Positions 54,777-61,942 of a stretch of DNA of 64,000 nt are shown here, piece after piece. A program made the position numbers and the translations under genes. The notes below the pieces were generated by a model, which had not been told where the DNA came from, did not search any database, and was given only the letters and a program-made list of their open reading frames with translations. Within the stretch, counting starts at the first letter, position 1, and the number at the start of each line of letters is the position of its first letter. The stretch is from Lysinibacillus sp. ZYM-1. Its GTDB lineage: Bacteria; Bacillota; Bacilli; Bacillales_A; Planococcaceae. The DNA is taken from the NCBI RefSeq assembly GCF_001308875.1, contig NZ_KQ465112.1:62001-126000 (forward strand), read 5' to 3'.

Positions 54777-54920
54777 GTTGTAATTTATATAATATACATT
54801 TATGTCTATAGTAAAAAAGTGTTTTTTTGAGTGTCTATCATAGATTATCGTGGGAACGATGTATAGATAAACTGACTTTTTATAAGAAAAATAAAAGTCT
54901 ATAAATTTATAAAAATACAC

Positions 54921-54949
54921 TTGTTTTTATTTTTATAACATGATACTAT
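54921..54949 (+). promoter_or_regulatory. Promoter of argGH
   Basis: TTGTTT at 54921-54926 and TACTAT at 54944-54949 with a 17-base spacer. This leaves a 67-base leader to the argG start. Confidence 0.6.
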
Positions 54950-54950
54950 T

Positions 54951-54990
54951 CGTGTATAAACTTTTAAATGAATGTATAAACATACATATC
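54951..54990. promoter_or_regulatory. Candidate arginine-repressor region of argG
   Basis: Just after the -10 box, TGTATAAAC occurs twice (near 54953 and 54972). The second copy lies in AATGAATGTATAAACATAC, which loosely resembles ARG boxes bound by AhrC/ArgR. Position at the transcription start suits repression by arginine. The match is imperfect. Confidence 0.35.
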
Positions 54991-55016
54991 TATAGAGCAA
55001 TGGAGGCGCATTTTTG

Positions 55017-56210
55017 ATGGCAAATAAAAAGGTTGTACTAGCATATTCAGGCGGACTTGATACTTCGGTAGCAATTCCATGGTTAAAAGAACAAGGTTGG
55101 GACGTTATTGCGGTATGTCTAGACGTTGGTGAAGGGAAAGATCTTGAGTTCGTGAAGAATAAAGCTCTTCAAGTAGGAGCGATTGAGTCTTATATGGTGG
55201 ATGCAAAGGATGAATTTGCTGAAAACTATGCATTAATTTCATTACAAGCTCACACATGGTATGAGCAAAAGTATCCTTTAGTATCAGCTCTTTCTCGTCC
55301 ACTAATCTCAAAAAAATTAGTAGAGATTGCGAACCAAGTAGGGGCGGACGCTGTAGCTCATGGCTGCACAGGAAAAGGAAATGACCAAGTTCGTTTTGAA
55401 GTTTCCATTAAAGCATTAAATCCTGATTTAGAGGTACTAGCACCTGTACGTGAGTGGGGCTGGAGCCGTGATGAGGAAATCGAATATGCGATGAAACATA
55501 ATGTACCAATTCCTGCAACATTGGATTCACCATTTTCAATTGACCAAAACTTATGGGGCCGTGCGAATGAAGCAGGCATCATGGAAGATCCATGGGTGTC
55601 TCCACCAGAAGAAGCATACGGTCTAACTGTTTCAGTTGAAAATGCACCAGATGAATCAGAATATGTAGAAATTGAATTCGTGGCTGGTAAACCAGTTGCT
55701 TTAAACGGAAAAGAAATGAAACTTGCTGATTTAATTCAAGAATTAAACGCAGTTGCAGGTGCACATGGCGTAGGACGTATCGACCATGTGGAAAATCGTT
55801 TAGTTGGTATTAAATCTCGTGAGGTTTATGAAATTCCTGGTGCTAAGGTGCTGTTAACAGCTCATAAAGAGCTTGAAGATTTAACGCTTGTAAAAGAATT
55901 AGCACACTTCAAGCCAGTGATTGAGAAAAAACTATCTGAATTAATTTACGATGGTTTATGGTTCTCACCATTACGTGATGCACTTGAAGCATTCCTTGCA
56001 CAATCACAGCAATATGTGAACGGTACAGTGCGTGTGAAATTATTCAAAGGTCATGCCATTGTGGAAGGACGTAAATCACCAAATTCACTATACAACGAAA
56101 AATTAGCCACATATTCGAAGGAAGACCAATTCAACCACGCTTCCGCAGTAGGATTTATCGAGTTATGGGGTCTACCAACTGTAGTGAACTCATCTGTTAA
56201 TAAAAAGTAA
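55017..56210 (+). CDS. argG: Argininosuccinate synthase
   Basis: 397 residues from the ATG at 55017, with GGAGG upstream. It starts [20 protein letters not shown], the PP-loop ATP pyrophosphatase motif. [14 protein letters not shown] binds substrate, and [15 protein letters not shown] and [16 protein letters not shown] are family-typical. It joins citrulline and aspartate with ATP. argH follows after 80 bases, so the last two steps of arginine synthesis are together. Confidence 0.97.
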   Translation: MANKKVVLAYSGGLDTSVAIPWLKEQGWDVIAVCLDVGEGKDLEFVKNKALQVGAIESYMVDAKDEFAENYALISLQAHTWYEQKYPLVSALSRPLISKKLVEIANQVGADAVAHGCTGKGNDQVRFEVSIKALNPDLEVLAPVREWGWSRDEEIEYAMKHNVPIPATLDSPFSIDQNLWGRANEAGIMEDPWVSPPEEAYGLTVSVENAPDESEYVEIEFVAGKPVALNGKEMKLADLIQELNAVAGAHGVGRIDHVENRLVGIKSREVYEIPGAKVLLTAHKELEDLTLVKELAHFKPVIEKKLSELIYDGLWFSPLRDALEAFLAQSQQYVNGTVRVKLFKGHAIVEGRKSPNSLYNEKLATYSKEDQFNHASAVGFIELWGLPTVVNSSVNKK

Positions 56211-56221
56211 TTTTCACAAGC

Positions 56222-56260
56222 AAGGTGTGGTAAAGCATATGTGCTTTAGCTACACCTTTT
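56222..56260 (+). terminator. Hairpin between argG and argH (possible partial terminator)
   Basis: AAGGTGT and TAAAGCA pair with TGCTTTA and ACACCTT, separated by a small internal loop, followed by TTTT. It may attenuate argH relative to argG, or mark a 3' processing site. Confidence 0.5.
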
Positions 56261-56290
56261 GAAAAGTAATAAAGGAAAAGGTGAGCTGAC

Positions 56291-57673
56291 ATGACAAAAC
56301 TTTGGGGTGGACGTTTCCAAAAATCGGCAGAAGCATGGGTAGATGAGTTCGGTGCATCCATTGGCTTTGACCAACAACTTGTCCTTGAGGATCTTGAAGG
56401 TAGTGTTGCACATGTCACAATGCTTGGTGCAACAGGGATTTTACCAACAGCTGACGTAGAGTCCATACTAGGTGGTCTTGCCCAACTGAAAGAAAAGGCC
56501 ATAGCAGGTGAACTTGAATTTACCATTGCCAATGAAGATATACACTTAAATTTAGAAAAGATGCTAATTGATTTAATTGGTCCTGTTGGGGGCAAACTAC
56601 ATACAGGACGTAGCCGCAATGACCAAGTTGCGACAGATATGCATCTATTCTTGAAAAAGCGTGTCCAAGAAACAATTGATTTAATCGCAACATTCCAACA
56701 AACATTATTAGGTAAAGCTGAGGAGCATATTGAAACAATTGCGCCAGGCTATACACATTTACAGCGAGCTCAGCCGATTTCTTTTGCCCACCATTTAATG
56801 GCCTATTTTTGGATGTTAGAGCGTGATAAGCAGCGCTTTACAGAATCCATTAAACGCATTGATATATTGCCATTAGGGGCAGGAGCTATGGCAGGAACAA
56901 CTTTCCCAATCGACCGCTTAAAATCAGCAGAATTGCTTGGATTTAGTGAGGTTTATGCCAACTCAATGGATGCAGTAAGTGACCGTGATTTTATTGTTGA
57001 ATTTTTAAGTAATTCATCTTTGTTAATGGCACATTTATCACGTTTTGCTGAGGAAATCATTCTATGGTCTACTGATGAATTTAAATTTATCGAATTGGAT
57101 GATGCCTTTTCAACAGGTTCTTCCATTATGCCACAAAAGAAAAATCCTGATATGGCCGAGTTAATCCGAGGCAAAACAGGGCGCGTTTATGGGAATCTGA
57201 TGGGCTTGTTAACCGTTTTAAAAGGTACACCATTAACGTACAACAAAGATATGCAGGAAGACAAAGAAGGGATGTTCGATACCGTACATACCATTCTTGG
57301 TTCACTCAAAATCTTTGAAGGCATGGTTCGTACGATGACTGTCAATACGGAGCGGTTGCATCAAGCTGTTCATGCTGATTTCTCGAATGCTACAGAGCTA
57401 GCTGATTACCTTGCCACAAAAGGTATGGCATTCCGTGAAGCACATGAAGTGACAGGCAAACTTGTTTTCACATGTATTCAAAAAGGCATTTACTTATTAG
57501 ATTTATCACTGGAAGAGATGAAGCAAGAAAGCGAGCTAATTGAATCGGATATTTATGATGTATTAGCGCCAGAAGCGGCCGTTCGACGCCGTCATTCCCT
57601 TGGTGGAACTGGCTTTGATCAAGTCAAAATCCAAATTGAAAAAGCCAAAGCTTGTGTTGTTGTCCAAAATTAA
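56291..57673 (+). CDS. argH: Argininosuccinate lyase
   Basis: 460 residues, with AAGGAAAAGGTGA upstream. The fumarase/aspartase superfamily signature is [16 protein letters not shown], with the catalytic Ser in the flexible loop. [17 protein letters not shown] and [14 protein letters not shown] are specific to ArgH. It splits argininosuccinate into arginine and fumarate. It ends the argGH unit. Confidence 0.97.
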   Translation: MTKLWGGRFQKSAEAWVDEFGASIGFDQQLVLEDLEGSVAHVTMLGATGILPTADVESILGGLAQLKEKAIAGELEFTIANEDIHLNLEKMLIDLIGPVGGKLHTGRSRNDQVATDMHLFLKKRVQETIDLIATFQQTLLGKAEEHIETIAPGYTHLQRAQPISFAHHLMAYFWMLERDKQRFTESIKRIDILPLGAGAMAGTTFPIDRLKSAELLGFSEVYANSMDAVSDRDFIVEFLSNSSLLMAHLSRFAEEIILWSTDEFKFIELDDAFSTGSSIMPQKKNPDMAELIRGKTGRVYGNLMGLLTVLKGTPLTYNKDMQEDKEGMFDTVHTILGSLKIFEGMVRTMTVNTERLHQAVHADFSNATELADYLATKGMAFREAHEVTGKLVFTCIQKGIYLLDLSLEEMKQESELIESDIYDVLAPEAAVRRRHSLGGTGFDQVKIQIEKAKACVVVQN

Positions 57674-57710
57674 TTATTGCGTGCATGTCCATGTGACTTT
57701 TGCATAGATA

Positions 57711-57742
57711 TTCATTAAAGCTGTCCTGTGAGGCACTATGAA
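57711..57742 (+). promoter_or_regulatory. PyrR-box-like hairpin in the argH-CMD gap
   Basis: The sequence GTCCTGTGAGGC at 57723-57734 matches the PyrR RNA-binding loop pattern UCCNGNGAGG. It can sit in a hairpin closed by TTCAT/ATGAA (57711-57715 with 57738-57742). Downstream lie further pairing arms (CTTTTTCA/TGAAAAAG) and a terminator at 57814-57846, the general form of a pyr attenuator. No pyrimidine gene follows in this window, so the assignment is tentative. Confidence 0.35.
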
Positions 57743-57813
57743 AACCTTATCCTTTTTCAACAAAGCCAGAGGGTGATGTGAAAAAGAGAAACCTTACATA
57801 CGTGAAGGACAAT

Positions 57814-57846
57814 CCCCAATTCTGGAGACGCGGAATTGGGTTTTTT
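57814..57846 (+). terminator. Terminator between argH and the CMD gene
   Basis: CCCAATTC pairs with GAATTGGG around a loop containing TGGAGACGCG, followed by six T's. It could end argGH or act as the terminator of a leader for the next gene. Confidence 0.85.
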
Positions 57847-57877
57847 GTATAACAAAATGTTGGGAGGGATAAAGTGT

Positions 57878-58255
57878 ATGAATGAACGTTTTACAAAGGG
57901 GATTGAAACAATTAAACAATATGTCACAGAGGAAGATGCAGCAAGGATGATCGGATCCGATGCATTAGCTGATGTGGCGCCGGATTTACGTAAAATGATT
58001 ATTGAATTTGCGTATGGGGATGTTTATGCACGCCCTGGACTTGATACAAAAAGTCGGGCACTTGTCGTTATCACAGCAGTTGTTACACAAGGAGCAGCTC
58101 CACAAACCAAAACACATATTCAACGTGGCTTGCATGCTGGTTTAACACAAACAGAGATTGTAGAGGCACTTTTACAATTAGTACCTTACATCGGTTTCCC
58201 GAGCGTACAAAATGCCTTAACGATTGCTCAGCAAGTCTTTACAGAAAAGAATTAA
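57878..58255 (+). CDS. Carboxymuconolactone decarboxylase family protein
   Basis: 125 residues from the ATG at 57878, with GGGAGGG upstream. The all-helical CMD fold is shown by DLRKMIIEFAYGDVYARPGLDTKSRALVVITAVVTQGAAPQTKTHIQRGLHAGLTQTEIVEALLQ, given here as a span of about residues 40-102. The protein has no cysteines, so it is not an AhpD-type peroxidase. It resembles the PcaC-like branch. No beta-ketoadipate genes are nearby, so the reaction is not assigned. Confidence 0.9.
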   Translation: MNERFTKGIETIKQYVTEEDAARMIGSDALADVAPDLRKMIIEFAYGDVYARPGLDTKSRALVVITAVVTQGAAPQTKTHIQRGLHAGLTQTEIVEALLQLVPYIGFPSVQNALTIAQQVFTEKN

Positions 58256-58335
58256 ATCATGAATAAACGATTGGGCAATGGTTCATAATAATAGCGGAAA
58301 CACTTATTAATCTAAATTGATGGGGAGGATGCAGA

Positions 58336-58413
58336 ATGAGTAATAGTCAAACACCCAAAGACCAGGAATCTCAGGAAAGTCCGCCACAGCTGAGGAAGGT
58401 TGAAGCTTCTTAA
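58336..58413 (+). CDS. Possible 25-residue peptide gene
   Basis: ATG 58336 follows a strong GGGGAGG. The peptide begins MSNSQTPKDQESQESPPQ and ends LRKVEAS. It is hydrophilic with no membrane segment. A perfect terminator follows at 58520-58550, so a short transcript of about 230 bases is likely. It may be a small protein gene, a decayed gene (lysine-rich frames continue after the stop), or an sRNA. Confidence 0.4.
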   Translation: MSNSQTPKDQESQESPPQLRKVEAS

Positions 58414-58519
58414 AACTTAAGCCTAAAGGTGAAGCAGAAATGTCTGTTTTACTGTAGATTAAGGTGAAGCGTAAACCGTTCCAGTAAAAAAAATCAAATA
58501 GAAGCAATAAGTGTCCATG

Positions 58520-58550
58520 GATCCAGAATTATTATTCTGGATCTTTTTTT
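58520..58550 (+). terminator. Terminator of the short transcript
   Basis: GATCCAGAAT-tatt-ATTCTGGATC is a perfect 10-bp stem followed by seven T's. Confidence 0.9.
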
Positions 58551-58633
58551 GGTTCTATTAGTCGGATGTTGAAGTGTTCATGTAGATGGAGATGAATGAA
58601 CTAAATATCGCTCAAGGACAAAAATACCTACAT

Positions 58634-58672
58634 TTGACAATAGAAAAATTCTGTATTACTGTAAGTAGAACA
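58634..58672 (+). promoter_or_regulatory. Promoter and possible operator of the GntR-DUF1648 unit
   Basis: TTGACA at 58634-58639 and TACTGT at 58657-58662 with a 17-base spacer form a good sigma-A promoter. An imperfect palindrome (TGTATTACT...AGTAGAACA) overlaps the -10 box, a usual place for a GntR/YtrA repressor. It lies 50 bases before the gene start. Confidence 0.55.
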
Positions 58673-58713
58673 GATTCTGTTTGGTTATTAGTATTACAGA
58701 TTGGAGGGGCGAA

Positions 58714-59091
58714 ATGCAAATAAAATTAGATCCAAGTGATGAATTGCAGCTCTATAAACAATTAGCCAATCAATTAATTGAATTGATCGCTAAAGGTGAG
58801 TTGAAAAACGGGGATACATTACCATCTGTACGTGCCATGTCTACAGATTTAGGGATTAATGTCAGTACGGTAAGTAAGAGTTATCATGAGCTTGAAGAAA
58901 AAGGCTTAATCGAATTAAAACCAAAAGCAAAAGCCATCATTATAGGTGGCCAAAAGCGGGAGCTGGAAGAAACAGAGGTTGAAAAGGTAGAAAATGCTTT
59001 AAAGCCAATAATGGCGGAAGCTTTTGCACGCGGGCTAGAAAAAGAGCAAATGACAAATTTGTTCCAGCGAATTTTAAAACAATGGAAGTAG
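58714..59091 (+). CDS. GntR family (YtrA-type) regulator
   Basis: 125 residues from the ATG at 58714, with GGAGGGG upstream; an in-frame start at 58681 has no such site. The winged helix spans about 10-75 (LYKQLANQLIELIAKGELKNGDTLPSVRAMSTDLGINVSTVSKSYHELEEKGLIEL). The short C-terminal helix is typical of the YtrA subfamily, which lacks a ligand domain. It precedes a DUF1648 membrane protein by 7 bases. The pair recurs in Firmicutes, usually with autoregulation. Confidence 0.92.
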   Translation: MQIKLDPSDELQLYKQLANQLIELIAKGELKNGDTLPSVRAMSTDLGINVSTVSKSYHELEEKGLIELKPKAKAIIIGGQKRELEETEVEKVENALKPIMAEAFARGLEKEQMTNLFQRILKQWK

Positions 59092-59098
59092 GGGTATT

Positions 59099-60178
59099 AT
59101 GCTTTTAATGGTAGGCATTTTTATCTTCGTCGGAATTTTGGAAGCAATGACACCACATTTAACAAGAAAAACAACTGTTTTTGGTGTTTCGATCCCAGAA
59201 CCCTATGTTAAACATCCGCAATTACAGTCCTGGAAAATACGCTATAGCCAAATCGTAGGAGGCATTGCAACTGTTTGTTTACTAGGGCAAATAGGACTAT
59301 ACCTTTCTGCTATGCAAGAAAATAAGGTGGCTCTAGTATCCTTTATTTTTTTATATGTGATGCTCCTTTTTTCATCCGCTCTTTACTTGAGTTATCATGT
59401 CAAAATAAAAAAATTAAAAGATCAGGAGCAGTGGGAGATACAGATTAAAAAAGTGTATGTTACTGATTTGTCAATACGCCAAAAAGATGAAACGCTGCCA
59501 CCACTTTTTTTTATCTTACCAATGATGATGACATTTGCATTGATAACATTTACGTATATGAATTATGATTCGATTCCTGATGTATTTGCAACACATTGGA
59601 ATTCGGTGGGCGAGATAGATGGCTGGACCGAAAAGTCTTGGCTCTCTGTCATCAGTATGCTGCTTATCTTATTGACGATACAAATTAGCTTTTTCATCAT
59701 AAGCCGAGGCATGAAAAGTGCCAAAATACAATTGAGCGCACAGGCTAAAGAAGCGTCAATCCATCGAGAGCTGGCTCAACGTAAATATGGTAGCTGGTAT
59801 TTAGCATCTATTAACTTTAGTATGACTATTCTTTTTGTGGTTTTACATTATACAACTGTTATTTTAAAAGATCAGACAGCTTCATACTTTTTCCCACTTT
59901 TTATTGTCTTCAATGTGGTTACTTTAGGTGGTTTATTAGTATTAATTTGGAAATTTACTAAAAGTAATGAACGTTTTGATGAGGTACATACAAACGAATC
60001 AGCGGTGTCTGATGATCGATATTGGACATGGGGCATTTTTTATTGCAACAAAAACGATCCATCCTTGTTAGTTCAGAAAAAGTTCGGAATTGGCTGGACT
60101 GTCAATTTTGCAAACAAATGGTGTTACATCATGATCGGTATTACATTACTACCAATTCTATTGGTGATTTTCACATAG
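59099..60178 (+). CDS. DUF1648/DUF5808 membrane protein
   Basis: 359 residues with about eight hydrophobic segments. The DUF1648 signature is IPDVFATHWNSVGEIDGWTEKS (about residues 160-180). The C-terminal DUF5808 segment is FYCNKNDPSLLVQKKFGIGWTVNFANKW. The family includes SdpI-like immunity proteins, but no toxin partner is evident. It is probably co-transcribed with the YtrA-type regulator and the lipoprotein hydrolase after it. Confidence 0.88.
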   Translation: MLLMVGIFIFVGILEAMTPHLTRKTTVFGVSIPEPYVKHPQLQSWKIRYSQIVGGIATVCLLGQIGLYLSAMQENKVALVSFIFLYVMLLFSSALYLSYHVKIKKLKDQEQWEIQIKKVYVTDLSIRQKDETLPPLFFILPMMMTFALITFTYMNYDSIPDVFATHWNSVGEIDGWTEKSWLSVISMLLILLTIQISFFIISRGMKSAKIQLSAQAKEASIHRELAQRKYGSWYLASINFSMTILFVVLHYTTVILKDQTASYFFPLFIVFNVVTLGGLLVLIWKFTKSNERFDEVHTNESAVSDDRYWTWGIFYCNKNDPSLLVQKKFGIGWTVNFANKWCYIMIGITLLPILLVIFT

Positions 60179-60191
60179 GGAGGAAGATTGA

Positions 60192-61481
60192 ATGAAAAGG
60201 TTGTTGGTGTTATGCTGTACACTTTTGCTCTTAGCTGCCTGCGGGCAAAAGGAAGCAACTGCTGAAAATAATGAGGCAAAGAGGGAAAATACTATGAACG
60301 AACAGTTTATCGGAAAATGGGAAGGAAATATTGAAACGCCGAATGGGCTACTACCAATTATTGTTGATTTACAGAAGGATAGTGGTACACTATCCGTGCC
60401 AGCTCAAGGCTTATCCAATTTCCCATTTAACAGTGTGAAATATACAGGTAATCAAGTAACAGTATCCATCAATTTAAATGGCTCTGTTATTGCTATCAAT
60501 GGTACATTCAAAAACGAACAAATTGAGGCTACATTCCAACAAAATGGCGGAAAATTCCCACTTCTATTAAAGGCTTATAAAGAAGAACCTGTAACCTATG
60601 AAACATTAAAAATTCCTGTTCAACAAGGTGACTTAATAGTAGCACTTCAAAAAGCTAGTACAACGCCATCACCAGTCGCAGTTATGATAGCTGGTTCTGG
60701 ACCAACTGATAAGGATGGTAATTCAGCTATAGCTGGTAAAAATAATAGCTTAAAAATGATTGCTGAAGGGTTGGCACAAGAGGGAATCGCTACTGTACGC
60801 TATGATAAGCGAGGCCTTGGTGATAATAGTGGGCTTTTAACAAAAGAAGAAGATGTGAATTTTGACCAATATGTTGAGGATGCGGTGCAAATCATTCAAT
60901 CATTGCAAGCCGATAAAGCCTATACAAGTGTTCATGTAATTGGACATAGCGAAGGTTCTTTAATTGGATTGCTAGCAGCCCAAAAAACAGGGGTAGAGTC
61001 CGTTGTTTCCATTGCAGGTGCTGGGCGACCAATGGATGAAGTATTATTAGAGCAATTAAAAGGTCAGCTAGCACCAAATCTTTTCAAAGAATCGACGGAC
61101 ATTTTGACAGCCCTAAAGCAAGGGGAGCAAATAAAAAATATTTCGCCACAATTACAAGCAATCTTCCGTCCATCCGTACAACCATTCCTAATTTCAATGC
61201 TAAAATATAATCCAGCAACAGAGCTTGGGAAAGTAAAAAGTCGTGTACTACTTGTACAAGGAACGACTGATTTACAAGTGAAGGAAGTCGATGCTGAAAC
61301 CTTAAAGAAAGGTAATCAAGATGCAAAGCTTCTTTATATGGAGGGCATGAACCATGTATTAAAAAACGCACCAGCAGATCGTGCCGAGAACTTAGCAACC
61401 TATGCAGATCCAACATTGCCACTACATGATGAATTACTACCAGCAATTGAGCAATTTATTAACAATGACAATGGAAAGTAG
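60192..61481 (+). CDS. Lipoprotein alpha/beta hydrolase
   Basis: 429 residues with GGAGG upstream. The N-terminus is a lipoprotein signal with lipobox LAAC (Cys17). Residues about 30-125 form a small beta-rich domain (FIGKWEGNIETPNGLLPIIVDLQ). The alpha/beta-hydrolase domain has GSGPTDKDGNS near the oxyanion loop, the nucleophile in VIGHSEGSLIGL, and the late histidine in MEGMNHVLK. It should be anchored on the outer face of the membrane. This architecture resembles YpfH/BD-FAE-type esterases; the substrate is unknown. Confidence 0.9.
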   Translation: MKRLLVLCCTLLLLAACGQKEATAENNEAKRENTMNEQFIGKWEGNIETPNGLLPIIVDLQKDSGTLSVPAQGLSNFPFNSVKYTGNQVTVSINLNGSVIAINGTFKNEQIEATFQQNGGKFPLLLKAYKEEPVTYETLKIPVQQGDLIVALQKASTTPSPVAVMIAGSGPTDKDGNSAIAGKNNSLKMIAEGLAQEGIATVRYDKRGLGDNSGLLTKEEDVNFDQYVEDAVQIIQSLQADKAYTSVHVIGHSEGSLIGLLAAQKTGVESVVSIAGAGRPMDEVLLEQLKGQLAPNLFKESTDILTALKQGEQIKNISPQLQAIFRPSVQPFLISMLKYNPATELGKVKSRVLLVQGTTDLQVKEVDAETLKKGNQDAKLLYMEGMNHVLKNAPADRAENLATYADPTLPLHDELLPAIEQFINNDNGK

Positions 61482-61492
61482 GCTAATTAACC

Positions 61493-61807
61493 GTGGGTGT
61501 ATTTGTATATTTAATCATCATGCTTCCATTTCTCATCTTTGCCATTGTATTATCGCAAGGAAAAGGGACATTTTTAATAGCTGGCTTTAACACAATGTCA
61601 CAGGAAGAAAAAGAAAAGTATAACGAAATAGCACTTGCAAAATTTATGGGTAAAATGATGTATGGTTATTGTTTTTGTGTACTGCTATGGGTGCTGAATG
61701 AATTATTTCATACACAATGGTTATTTAGTGTAGGGCTTGTTCTTTTCATAGTACTTACGATATTTTTAATGATCTATATGAACACAGGCAATCGATTTAA
61801 AAGATAA
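61493..61807 (+). CDS. DUF3784 small membrane protein
   Basis: 104 residues from a GTG with a weak ribosome site, 11 bases after the hydrolase stop. Three hydrophobic helices are visible. The family motif GKGTFLIAGFNTMSQEEKEKYN lies after the first helix, followed by ALAKFMGKMMYG. The function of DUF3784 is unknown. It appears to be the last gene of the GntR-led unit and ends before a strong terminator. Confidence 0.85.
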   Translation: MGVFVYLIIMLPFLIFAIVLSQGKGTFLIAGFNTMSQEEKEKYNEIALAKFMGKMMYGYCFCVLLWVLNELFHTQWLFSVGLVLFIVLTIFLMIYMNTGNRFKR

Positions 61808-61809
61808 AG

Positions 61810-61858
61810 AATACAAATGGACTTGATCAGTATAATGACAAGTCCATTTGTATTTTTT
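61810..61858 (+). terminator. Terminator after the DUF3784 gene
   Basis: AATACAAATGGACTTG pairs perfectly with CAAGTCCATTTGTATT (16 bp), followed by TTTT, 3 bases after the stop. Confidence 0.93.
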
Positions 61859-61861
61859 GTT

Positions 61862-61899
61862 TGAGAATCATTATCAACTAGCGAAAATTCTGTTAAACT
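61862..61899 (+). promoter_or_regulatory. Fur box and promoter of the AraC-type gene
   Basis: TGAGAATCATTATCA (61862-61876) matches the 7-1-7 Fur consensus TGATAATNATTATCA at all but one position. It overlaps a promoter of TTATCA (61871-61876) and TAAACT (61894-61899) with a 17-base spacer. Iron should repress the downstream gene. Confidence 0.85.
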
Positions 61900-61942
61900 A
61901 GAGGCATGTCAATGGTTAATCTAGAAGGAGTGCTAGAGCTCA

